Shown here: piece by piece, positions 17,601-24,944 of the stretch
Numbering within the stretch: position 1 is the stretch's first letter
Layout of the letters: each line of letters opens with the position of its first letter
DNA from: an uncultured Clostridia bacterium
GTDB lineage: Bacteria > Bacillota > Clostridia > UMGS1810
DNA: 44,980 nucleotides
NCBI GenBank assembly: GCA_937959315.1
Contig: CALGRC010000039.1
Span: forward strand, 1 to 44,980
Reading direction: 5' to 3'
Notes under the pieces: generated by a model
What the model was told of the DNA's origin: nothing
Seen by the model: only the letters and a program-made list of their open reading frames with translations
Databases searched by the model: none
Made by a program: the position numbers and the translations under genes

Positions 17601-18286
17601 GCATAAGCCGCGTATCCCTGTTTTGTACTGTCTGCTTTGCGGTCGGGCCGGTTGGGGACGTGGCGGTACTTGAGCGGTACGCCGTCGCACACCAGCCGCC
17701 ATTCCAGCGGGGCCTTTGCGTCCATGCGCTCTTCCAGCTCCAGAAATTCCATACCAGCAGTCAAGGTAACCTGTATTTCATACCAACCGCCGTCTGGAAA
17801 AGCATAGCGCAGCACATAGCTTACAAACACATCCCCGGCCGCCTCCTGCCGCACCGTCAGCGCCGCCGGGCAGTCCAGCCGCCCGTGTCCGACGGCGCAG
17901 TCTCCCATTCCCCATGCCAAAATGGGCGGAGGCGCATGTTCTGCAACGCTGCACAGCGGAAGCGTCGCCCATATGCGCCCATTGTCCAGCGTAACCGCGC
18001 CGCCCTTTTCGGATATCTTCAGCGTCCCGGCAGCCCGCTCGCCCTCGCACAGCTCCCATTGCCTGCGGCCGCCGCCCTCCAGCCCGCTCAAAAAATGAAG
18101 GGTAGCGTATCCGTCCGTTTCATCCGAAAGCTGGAAGGGTACCGGATTGCGGTCCGGCCGTTCTACTAGTGTCATGCCATCAAACACCTCTGTCCTACAG
18201 GACAGCCGGGACAGGGGCCAGCGGTATGCGCTGTGTCCCAGCTCATCGGTCAGGTAAATGGCGCGTCCCTTCACGCAAAGGCTCAT
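14690..18286 (-). CDS. Large cytoplasmic lyase-like (alpha/alpha toroid plus beta-sandwich) protein with two FnIII modules
   Basis: 1198 aa, no signal peptide or membrane segment, so probably intracellular. I do not recognise an exact family. Residues about 1-360 look beta-rich (YHNWNSWWRLPAACFWDE, AGIFIREMERWDDGQY). About 370-660 is helical with aromatic and His-rich motifs (HFHQSLHRNLHYHVRPDVP, RWTENLTCYTWAFLVPSLK) like the (alpha/alpha)6 barrels of polysaccharide lyases and heparinases. About 660-1010 is again beta-rich. Two fibronectin type III repeats (about 1020-1095 and 1105-1170) end the protein. Being last in an operon with a GH105-type hydrolase and an esterase suggests a lyase or glycosidase acting on imported oligosaccharides; this is inference. 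Its ATG overlaps the upstream stop (ATGA), indicating translational coupling. Confidence 0.85.
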   Translation of the reverse strand: MSLCVKGRAIYLTDELGHSAYRWPLSRLSCRTEVFDGMTLVERPDRNPVPFQLSDETDGYATLHFLSGLEGGGRRQWELCEGERAAGTLKISEKGGAVTLDNGRIWATLPLCSVAEHAPPPILAWGMGDCAVGHGRLDCPAALTVRQEAAGDVFVSYVLRYAFPDGGWYEIQVTLTAGMEFLELEERMDAKAPLEWRLVCDGVPLKYRHVPNRPDRKADSTKQGYAAYAWEPVDTGCAPDGKLPVKIAPYHNWNSWWRLPAACFWDEQAGMTAGIFIREMERWDDGQYALWGSKDTLCIHFYHTPALEWQFPVRRGTRSLALAVYPHEKDRERADGCDRPLLYIDDLRRWHGWLPLHKVCRWVMDFPVVRRTPRLFLKPPAGETADSFYDYVLHHCRLLSGIPNATERSGGGVNPVDLREVAGRWLPAFEALLPDMTEQQASRIQAAFAFLAYICFDEALMPVRNMLAGHPNFLADVKGVVGLFAYLFPHHPAAAVFADHFHQSLHRNLHYHVRPDVPAWGARGGRWTENLTCYTWAFLVPSLKISFLLHHFGDGRNAMAHPNVVMLADWILHALTPPLEVLGGNRGLPPQGAHCRSQALPYWFRLLAQELRGYAPELAERILAAVPADNDGFEEEEPSPWRAALSSWSGAGLPLSLEPAKYTGYGCVIRYGAGNGELCVHLQQLDEGPNYRWGRAGKGGNGCIHYYAAGKRYTHIGVEDVGDDCCGDVERCTNFGVLHPGGGYRCIGEYRCVGRQDAKAPFYRLGLLQCARADANADAGGLYQYRMALVVENRYLIVVDKVRDASVRGRFSWFVGQTDTFPYIVQLCPGVPYVPVEGAGTKGRWYDGAGDFVTAVTHLDGISFSLEPDGWRAEFDHVADRFYAGAFAENNIAAECRYGMIRFDGQTPVYAAAVDAASFQAFGVSLQSEAPFGAGFYTIGGHLEGRVMCEQPVRVTGITEGCLYVDSQVCNAGIAPGEHDICVTAGVPAPARPQGIRTENAPGRCTVVWQPAAAAESYQICLYDAERQQPAATQDGISGTCAVLNGLEAGAYRVVVTAVNRAGAAQSAPYPLYIDNQPPSAPDGLIQEVIDGRAVLQWGEVLGVSGYRLYRVDPKGRQMVYQGLERRYSEPFTAGACYEVSAVNGCGEGAAAPAFAYWAPVPGEGFRRDTENHENGYAEYRNYVEEAMPVLRYPDKAN

Positions 18287-19341
18287 AGGTACAGCCCCTC
18301 AGACAGCACCAGCATGGCCAGCGCCTGTCCGTATGTCATGGTGCAAAGCGGGATGCGCCGGTAATCGTCCAGCGTTTCTCCCACCGGCGTGCCGTATGAT
18401 ACCTGCCCCACGGTACCGTCCTTTTCCACGCACCGCATGACCGCCTCCAGCGCACGGATACCGCACGGCAAAAATTTGCGCGGTACATATCCCAGCCGTA
18501 CGCCCTTTAAAATGCCATACCCAAACCCAGCGGTGGCTGACGCCTCGGCATAGCTGCCCGGGTCATCCAAAAGCGTGCCCCACATGCCGTCCGGCCGCTG
18601 CAGCCGCTCCAAAGCCTCTATCTGCGCACGGACGGTATCAAGCAAAAACTGCCGCGTCCCGCCGCCGACAGGCGCCATTTCCAAATAATCCATCATACCC
18701 GCGGTAATCCAGCAGTTGCCGCGTCCCCAAAACGCATTGGCAAAATTGTGGCGGCCCTCAAATGTCCAGCCGTGATACCACAGGCCCGTCCGCTTGTCTG
18801 CCAAATACTTGATATGTACCAAAAACTGCTTTACCGATTCGTCAATATACGCCTGATTGCCGCACATCACGCCCATACGGGCCAAAAACAGCACCGTCAT
18901 ATACAGCGTGTCGTCCCAAAGCTGGCCGCGGTTTTCCACACCCGACACCACATGCTGTATCCCGCCGTCCGGCGTGCGGGGCAGCCCATCCATGGCATAC
19001 TGCGCCCATTCCATACACAGCGCACGGTACAGCGCATTCCCCGTTTCCTCACAAAGATAGGAAAGCGCCAGCATAGGCGCCATGGTGTTGACATTTTTGG
19101 AAGGAAGGCCCTCCCGGATACGGCTGTTATACCAATCCATCAAAAATGCAAGGTAGTCCTGCTTCCCCGTCTGCTTCCACAGGCGGTACAGCCCGTACAG
19201 CCCCACCCCCTGCGGCCACTCCCAGTTTTTCATATCAATAATGCCAATGGGGCAATCCTCCTGCATGGTGCCCTCCACCGTCATCATACGCGCCGCAATG
19301 GTATCCAGCGCTTGCCGCAATACTGCATGATCCATCCTCAT
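18283..19341 (-). CDS. GH105/GH88-type unsaturated glycuronyl hydrolase
   Basis: About 352 aa without a signal peptide, the right size for the YteR/YesR-like (alpha/alpha)6-barrel hydrolases. These remove the 4,5-unsaturated uronic acid left at the end of oligosaccharides by polysaccharide lyases (rhamnogalacturonan, ulvan or similar). Typical signatures are NWEWPQGVGLYGLYRLWKQT, GQLWDDTLYMTVLFLARMG (the WDD Asp corresponds to the catalytic acid of the family), FWGRGNCWITAGMMDYLE and SATAGFGYGILKGVRLGY. The start is either ATG 19341, whose ATGA overlaps the upstream stop codon, or ATG 19335, better spaced from the GGAGGG ribosome site that lies inside the upstream gene; the difference is two residues. 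Its presence implies that a lyase acts earlier in the pathway. Confidence 0.9.
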   Translation of the reverse strand: MRMDHAVLRQALDTIAARMMTVEGTMQEDCPIGIIDMKNWEWPQGVGLYGLYRLWKQTGKQDYLAFLMDWYNSRIREGLPSKNVNTMAPMLALSYLCEETGNALYRALCMEWAQYAMDGLPRTPDGGIQHVVSGVENRGQLWDDTLYMTVLFLARMGVMCGNQAYIDESVKQFLVHIKYLADKRTGLWYHGWTFEGRHNFANAFWGRGNCWITAGMMDYLEMAPVGGGTRQFLLDTVRAQIEALERLQRPDGMWGTLLDDPGSYAEASATAGFGYGILKGVRLGYVPRKFLPCGIRALEAVMRCVEKDGTVGQVSYGTPVGETLDDYRRIPLCTMTYGQALAMLVLSEGLYL

Positions 19342-22013
19342 CCCTCCAACCATACGCCCTGTGCCAACGGCCGCAGGGTACCCAAACTCTCCAATAAATA
19401 AAACCGCACTTCATCTGCGTCTGTCAATGTAAACGGGAAAGTGCCGGTATCAAACGGCCAGACCCGCGCTTCTTCCAGCGCGCAGGCCACCAGCGTACCC
19501 GCGCGGTACTGCGCACAGACCAAAACGCCGGAAACATCCGAAAATCCATTGGCGTAAACCGTCACCGCTGCCTGCCCACCCTCCTGTACCGGATACAGCT
19601 CCGCCGGCCAAGGCCCCGGCTCCACAAGCACCGTCCGCACACTGCCGCTGTCCTTAACCTGATAGCCGTTGCCGTTGGTAAAATCGTTTTGATACAGCAG
19701 CGTATCGGCCGCTGAACCGCTGACATGCGCGCCCGCCTTGGTATTGGAAATGACATTGTGCGCAGCAGCCACCGCGCGCGACGCCATATGCCCCTCCACG
19801 CTGTCGCCGGTAGAAATTAAGATGCCGCTGTTTTGTGAAAATGGGACATTGTAAGATGAAGACGCCTCCACATCGCTGCCAATACCGGTCAGCCGGTTTT
19901 GCAGATACCGGTTGCCATATACGCCTACGCTGGGCAGCGTTTTATCCAGTGTGGTAACCGGGCCGCCGTCCACCGCTATGCCAATGACCGCGCAGTTGCC
20001 TTTCATGCTGCCCACCGAAACGCCGTCCTTTTCCCCGCGCGGGTCGGAAGCCCCGGTACAGGTGTTGCCCGCCACCGTATTAAAATAGGAATAATCGGCA
20101 CGGTACTGCGACTTGACCTGCGACTGCCCCAGCCAGATACCGCCGGTATTGCTGAGACGGTTTTCAGCAATGATATTATCAAAATTTTTGGTATAGAGCA
20201 TAATGCCGCCCTTTTTGGTCTTGGCGTCAATGTTGTTGCCCACCACAATATTGTGCATATTCACACGGTAATCGGCAGAAAATACACTGGTTTGGTCGGG
20301 GACAATGTCCCACGGCTGGTCAACGGTAAAGGTATCGCCCTCCACGGCGGCAATGCGGCGGAGCTGCCCAATACCCGTCCCCTCTACAATGGCCACATAA
20401 TCACCCGCGCGCATGCCTGCGCCCGCACTCCCGCCGTCCGGCTTGATACCGCCCGGTTCCGAGGTAACCGACTGCGCATCTGCTGAAAGTACACGGCCGT
20501 ATCCCGTCCGCCGGTTGGACTGGAACAAAATCCCCTCGCCGCTGTTGTCGGTATTGGGGGTGGTCGCACCATATTCGCCGGTTACATAATTGCCGGCAAC
20601 ATAGTTATTCAAGATACCCAAATCCATCACCCGGTGTTCGGTATCATTGGTACCCGGCTCCCGCCCGGCGCCCACATGCGCCGCATCAATTTCATTGCTT
20701 TCCACCCAGCTATACCCCTCGCCGCCCAGCATCAGCACCGGGCGCTCGGTATTAAAAAACCGGCTGTCCCGTATCCGCGCCCGCGTGTAATAGTTCATCA
20801 CATTGCTGTGTGAAGCGCAAATATCGCAATCCTCCACCACCAGCAGCGCAGTACCGCTGTCGTTGTACACCGCGGTACCGTCTGTGATGCGCATATTCAC
20901 CCGTTTTAGGAAAAAACCCCCCGGCGTATCGGCACTGCCCCCAAAAATCCGCAGCCCTACCACATATCCGCCGGTACGCCGTATGGCATCCCCCTCTGGG
21001 CGGCACACTTCGCTGATGATAGCCAAATCAGCCATACCGCCGGCATTGGAGTAACTAGTTAAAAATTTGGTGCCCGCACGGTCGTCCAAATGCCGTAAAA
21101 CCGTCTGCTCCGCACCGTCCCCGTATACCACCACACCGTTGGGGATGGTAAGTCCGGCAGAGCAATAGTCGCCCTCCGGCAGATACACCCGCCCGCCCGA
21201 CGTCCCGGCGGCATCCAATGCATCTTGCAGCGCCTGGGTGTCATCTGTTTTGCCGTCGCCTGCCGCGCCAAAATCCCGCACATTGTACACCGTATTTCCA
21301 ATGGGGCCGGCCCATGCTGCATGGATGTCAAAATCCTGCTTTACCGCTTCTACCGTATCGGATGCGGCAATAACGGTAAACGCTTCTTCCGCTGGCAGCG
21401 TACCATATCCATAGTCCCCGCCCGCGCCGTTGGTCACCATAAGGCCGCACTTGCCGCTGACGCCTGCCGGGATGGTAAAATCCACCGTATAGTCGGTTGC
21501 ATCCACCACCGCCGCCTGCACCTGGGCGGTGCCAGCCTCCGGCACCAGCCAAACCGATATCCGGCCGGGTTCCCGGGTGGCAGGGTGCAGGAAATTGCGG
21601 CCAAATACGCGCAGCGTCTGCCCGGCGCACACCACCGCCTCGGATACGCAGAACGGTTCCGCCCGGTTGACAAACTGGGGCCCGCCCGTCCCGGCGTCAT
21701 TGACCACATAGGCAGCGTATACATCCGGCGGCACAGACGGCGGCACAATACACTGGGCAAACTCCTGCCCGCTGTTGAGCGGCTCCACCCTCCACTGCGC
21801 CTTTTCAGCGGACGGCGCACCCTCTATCTCTGACAATGCGCAAACCGCAATTTGCGGGGATTCCCCAAACTGCCCGCCATACAGCCCCAATACGCTTCCA
21901 GGGCGCGCTGTTGCATCCGCCCGGAATACGCACGGGCTTTCCTGTGCCGCCGCAGGCGGCACAGGAAACAACAGCAATGCCGCAGCAATCCAGATACATA
22001 ACGGTCGTTTCAT
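19338..22013 (-). CDS. Secreted pectate-lyase-3/GH28-like right-handed beta-helix protein
   Basis: Start placed at ATG 22013 (GGAGGG ribosome site; signal peptide MKRPLCIWIAAALLLFPVPP ending AAA|QE), giving 891 aa; the frame extends upstream only as an artefact inside the esterase gene. Residues about 25-235 contain two TIG/IPT-like beta domains (ARPGSVLGLYGGQFGES and GQTLRVFGRNF). From about 242 begins a pectate_lyase_3 / GH28-type helix (VYNVRDFGAAGDGKTDDTQA, GGRVYLPEGDYCSAGLTIP) followed by many N-rich parallel beta-helix turns (NYVAGNYVTGEY, NIVVGNNIDAKTKKGGIMLY). Its end is beta-rich. Exported, it probably cleaves or binds the target polysaccharide outside the membrane; whether it is a lyase or hydrolase cannot be told here. 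ATGA overlaps occur at both ends. Confidence 0.88.
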   Translation of the reverse strand: MKRPLCIWIAAALLLFPVPPAAAQESPCVFRADATARPGSVLGLYGGQFGESPQIAVCALSEIEGAPSAEKAQWRVEPLNSGQEFAQCIVPPSVPPDVYAAYVVNDAGTGGPQFVNRAEPFCVSEAVVCAGQTLRVFGRNFLHPATREPGRISVWLVPEAGTAQVQAAVVDATDYTVDFTIPAGVSGKCGLMVTNGAGGDYGYGTLPAEEAFTVIAASDTVEAVKQDFDIHAAWAGPIGNTVYNVRDFGAAGDGKTDDTQALQDALDAAGTSGGRVYLPEGDYCSAGLTIPNGVVVYGDGAEQTVLRHLDDRAGTKFLTSYSNAGGMADLAIISEVCRPEGDAIRRTGGYVVGLRIFGGSADTPGGFFLKRVNMRITDGTAVYNDSGTALLVVEDCDICASHSNVMNYYTRARIRDSRFFNTERPVLMLGGEGYSWVESNEIDAAHVGAGREPGTNDTEHRVMDLGILNNYVAGNYVTGEYGATTPNTDNSGEGILFQSNRRTGYGRVLSADAQSVTSEPGGIKPDGGSAGAGMRAGDYVAIVEGTGIGQLRRIAAVEGDTFTVDQPWDIVPDQTSVFSADYRVNMHNIVVGNNIDAKTKKGGIMLYTKNFDNIIAENRLSNTGGIWLGQSQVKSQYRADYSYFNTVAGNTCTGASDPRGEKDGVSVGSMKGNCAVIGIAVDGGPVTTLDKTLPSVGVYGNRYLQNRLTGIGSDVEASSSYNVPFSQNSGILISTGDSVEGHMASRAVAAAHNVISNTKAGAHVSGSAADTLLYQNDFTNGNGYQVKDSGSVRTVLVEPGPWPAELYPVQEGGQAAVTVYANGFSDVSGVLVCAQYRAGTLVACALEEARVWPFDTGTFPFTLTDADEVRFYLLESLGTLRPLAQGVWLEG

Positions 22014-22858
22014 GGCGTTCCCTCCTCCTTTGACTGTGCCCGCAAAAACCCAAGCTTGGTGAAAAACCCATCTATAGCTTGCAGCGCACGGATAATCTGC
22101 CAATCGGGCGCAGTATAATCCGGCACCAGAAAGGCATGCCGGGTATCCGGCCACACAATATATTGGCTGTCATTCCCGCAAGCCGCATAGGCAGCATGGA
22201 ACCGGTAAGTTTCCTCCGGCAGCACCGTTTTGTCGTCCGCCCCCTGCAAATTGAGCAGCGGCGGCAGGCCGGGCCGGATATGCGATAAGGGGGACAGCTC
22301 CTTTGCCCGCTTGAAAACATCTGCTTCGGTGTCCCCTGCCAGGCGGGGCACAAACCTCAAAAACGTCCCCGTCAGGTCGGTGACCCCGTTACAGTTGACA
22401 AGTACATTTGGCCAGTAAGCCCTATCCCGCGCAAGCAGGCTCAGCAGCAAGTGCGCGCCCGCCGAATCCCCAACCGCCGCCATGCGCGCGCTGTCCACAC
22501 CCAGTTGCACAGCATGCTCCCGCAGCCAGGCTACCGCTGCCGCCACATCCTCCATGCAGGCGCACAGCGGAATCCCATGTTCCCTGTCCATCAGCCGGTA
22601 CCCTATGCTGATACCCACTGCGCCGCGCTGCGCAAAATAGGCGCAGTGCGGCAAATACTGCTGCGCACTGCCGCCCGTCCAGCCGCCGCCGTGTACAAAC
22701 ACCACGGCGGGCGCAGGGCCATCCCGTTGCACCGTTTCCGGAAAAAGCGCAAGCAACCGCAATGGCCGCCCATTTACCAAACGGTATACCACCTCATCCC
22801 AGCCATGTGCCAGTGCCCATTGCCGGTATGGCTCCAACTGCCAGCGTTCCTTCTCCAT
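22010..22858 (-). CDS. Alpha/beta-hydrolase, probable carbohydrate acetyl-esterase
   Basis: About 282 aa from ATG 22858, chosen for the AAAAGGAG ribosome site; a longer frame to 22948 has no such site and would begin inside the terminator. It has the esterase/lipase (BD-FAE-like) layout: oxyanion motif FVHGGGWTGGS (about residue 57), nucleophile elbow GDSAGAHL (about 129), acid GADDKTVLPEE (about 222) and base TRHAFLVPDY (about 252). No signal peptide, so cytoplasmic. In a locus with GH105 and lyase-like proteins it most likely removes acetyl groups from imported oligosaccharides. It is the first gene after the intra-operon terminator and overlaps the next gene by ATGA. Confidence 0.9.
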   Translation of the reverse strand: MEKERWQLEPYRQWALAHGWDEVVYRLVNGRPLRLLALFPETVQRDGPAPAVVFVHGGGWTGGSAQQYLPHCAYFAQRGAVGISIGYRLMDREHGIPLCACMEDVAAAVAWLREHAVQLGVDSARMAAVGDSAGAHLLLSLLARDRAYWPNVLVNCNGVTDLTGTFLRFVPRLAGDTEADVFKRAKELSPLSHIRPGLPPLLNLQGADDKTVLPEETYRFHAAYAACGNDSQYIVWPDTRHAFLVPDYTAPDWQIIRALQAIDGFFTKLGFLRAQSKEEGTP

Positions 22859-22894
22859 CCCTCTTCTCCTTTTATCGTCCGATATTTTTTCTTT

Positions 22895-22935
22895 GAAAAA
22901 ATCCCCCCGGCGTATCCTTCGATACACCAGGGGGA
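22895..22935 (-). terminator. Intra-operon rho-independent terminator
   Basis: On the minus strand a stem of 13 pairs and two mismatches (22902-22916 / 22921-22935; outer part CCCCC/GGGGG) with a 4-nt GAAG loop is followed by ATTTTTTC. It lies 27 bp after the stop of the binding-protein gene and before the esterase, so most transcripts probably end here and only read-through reaches the last four genes. Confidence 0.85.
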
Positions 22936-22961
22936 CCAACCGGTTCATGCCTTGTTATCTG

Positions 22962-24899
22962 TCATTGCAGAAACTCCGTGTAATCGGGATTGATGGTCTC
23001 TTTATAATACTTATCAATGGCCTCTATAGCTTCCTCTGTCATACCGCTGCTTTCCGCAATATCCAGCAGCTCGCTATAGAGTTTTTCAAACTGCTCGTCG
23101 TCGGAAGCTGCAAACACCTTTTTCAGCGCCGATTCAAACGCCTGCCGCGCCGACCAGAACTTGTCAAACTCGGGTACCTGGCCCAACAGGTTTGCATAGC
23201 CGGGGTTGCAGTTTGGCTCAAACTGGAAGGGCTCTACCCTGCCGTAGTTAAACGCCTTGTTGGCCTCGCTGCGCTGCCGCTCAACCGGATAGTTATTTTT
23301 GGTGGGCTTAAAGAGGTTTAGATTGAGCTCCGTACCCAAATACCCCGGCCATGCGGCAGTAGAACCGCCGACATTGTAATATAGCTGCCGTTCGTTGTTG
23401 GCATTGTACACAATATCGTTTTCCAATTCCTTGTCGGTATAAATCCGCCGCCCCTGCTCGTCAACCGTAAACAGGCCGGCGCTTTCCGGGCCCCATATCT
23501 GCAATTTCTGCCCTGCATCGCTCATCAGGTAATCGATCATGGTCAGGATCTGCGGGATATCCTCTTCCGCCACCTTGTCTTTAAACAGCGCTATGCAGTC
23601 GCCCACACGGGCATTTGGGTCCACATTTTCGGTAAATGCAAATTTATCCTTGTTTTGGCGGATATTCAAAAATACCTTCCGGTAAGCAAACGGCTTGTTG
23701 GCAGCCTTGAGTGCGGCAAACGACTGGTCGGCGTCGCTCATGGAATACAAAACCGCGTACATCCCATTGCTTACCTTCTGCTGGAATACCGTCGGGTTAT
23801 CCACCAGCGCTTCTTTGGACGCCACTCCATCCCGTACCAGCTGGTTATATGTCTTCACCGCTTCTTTAAAGAAGGGCTGCTGGTACATCATTTCCACTCT
23901 CTGTGTCTCTTTGTCAAAATAGCTGAAATAGTTGCAGTCTGTCCGCGTATAGTCCACATGCCAGCCAAACAGCCCGCCGAACTGCGCCATCAGCGTCCAG
24001 TTGTCGCCGCCGTTGTGGGTATAGAAGGTTTCCACCTCCTGGTTGCCCTCCATGACATGCAGGTTATCTATTTTATAAAGGAAATCAATGAATTCTTCCT
24101 TGGAATTGATGGGGACATCCAATATTTCCTCTTTGGTAAATTCCCCGCGTTCCATATAAATATCCTCAATCTCTTGCTGGGTCTTTGCCTCCGGATATAT
24201 CATCCGCAAAATATCGTCGCGCACCCACACAAAGGGCAGCTCGCTGGATGGCTCTTTGAATTCGCTGAAATCAAAATCCGGGTTAAGCGCCGTTAAAATG
24301 TCATAATTCGGCTTAAACGGCAGCCCGTACGCCTTGCCCTCCTGCCCGGCCGACACCTTGACGTCGTTCATAATATTGGGGAAAACCTCGGTATTGAGCG
24401 CTTTTTCCATGATATTTGGGCAGTATTTTTCCAAATACGGGGACAAATCCCAAAACAGGCCCGCTTCCGCCATTTCAACAAACTTCGCCTTGTCGGGGAT
24501 GACAATCATATCCGGATAATCCTTGGCTACAGTCACCTTGCCCAAACGGACGTCAATGACGTCGCCGCCGTTGTCAAAGGAATTTTCCGCATCAAAGGTT
24601 ACCCCTGTCACACGCTTGATTTCCGGCGTTACCACGTCGTTTTCCGACACCCGGCGGGGCAGCCCCCCAGAGCCATGCGCCAGCCACAGGCGCAAGTTGA
24701 GCTCTTTGCCGTTCCAATTTGGCAAATCAGAGGTGTCCTCCACACCCGGCAGCGCTTCGCTCAGCGCCGCAATGCTGGCTTCACTGCCGGCAGCACCGGC
24801 TGTTTCTTCACTGCCGTCTCCGCCGCAGCCGGCCAATGCCGTCACCGCCAGCGACGACACCAACGCCGCTGCCAACCATTTCTTTACTGCCAATTTCAT
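22962..24899 (-). CDS. Sugar ABC transporter substrate-binding lipoprotein (LplA/YtcQ type)
   Basis: 645 aa with a lipoprotein signal (MKLAVKKWLAAALVSSLAVT then ALAGC, the lipobox Cys followed by GGDGSEE). It is large and acidic, like the extracellular solute-binding proteins that partner LplB/LplC-type permeases. Features typical of this group include NWNGKELNLRLWLAHGSGG near the start, AKDYPDMIVIPDKAKFVEMAEAG, and the late segment YNVGGSTAAWPGYLG. It would catch oligosaccharides released at the surface and deliver them to the two permeases encoded upstream, from which it is separated by the LVIVD gene. No ATPase gene is in the window; such systems commonly share a MsmX-like ATPase encoded elsewhere. 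AAAGGAG precedes the ATG. A terminator follows. Confidence 0.93.
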   Translation of the reverse strand: MKLAVKKWLAAALVSSLAVTALAGCGGDGSEETAGAAGSEASIAALSEALPGVEDTSDLPNWNGKELNLRLWLAHGSGGLPRRVSENDVVTPEIKRVTGVTFDAENSFDNGGDVIDVRLGKVTVAKDYPDMIVIPDKAKFVEMAEAGLFWDLSPYLEKYCPNIMEKALNTEVFPNIMNDVKVSAGQEGKAYGLPFKPNYDILTALNPDFDFSEFKEPSSELPFVWVRDDILRMIYPEAKTQQEIEDIYMERGEFTKEEILDVPINSKEEFIDFLYKIDNLHVMEGNQEVETFYTHNGGDNWTLMAQFGGLFGWHVDYTRTDCNYFSYFDKETQRVEMMYQQPFFKEAVKTYNQLVRDGVASKEALVDNPTVFQQKVSNGMYAVLYSMSDADQSFAALKAANKPFAYRKVFLNIRQNKDKFAFTENVDPNARVGDCIALFKDKVAEEDIPQILTMIDYLMSDAGQKLQIWGPESAGLFTVDEQGRRIYTDKELENDIVYNANNERQLYYNVGGSTAAWPGYLGTELNLNLFKPTKNNYPVERQRSEANKAFNYGRVEPFQFEPNCNPGYANLLGQVPEFDKFWSARQAFESALKKVFAASDDEQFEKLYSELLDIAESSGMTEEAIEAIDKYYKETINPDYTEFLQ

Positions 24900-24944
24900 A
24901 GGTCTGCTCCTTTCCTATTTTTACTCTGATTTTTTATACTGCGC

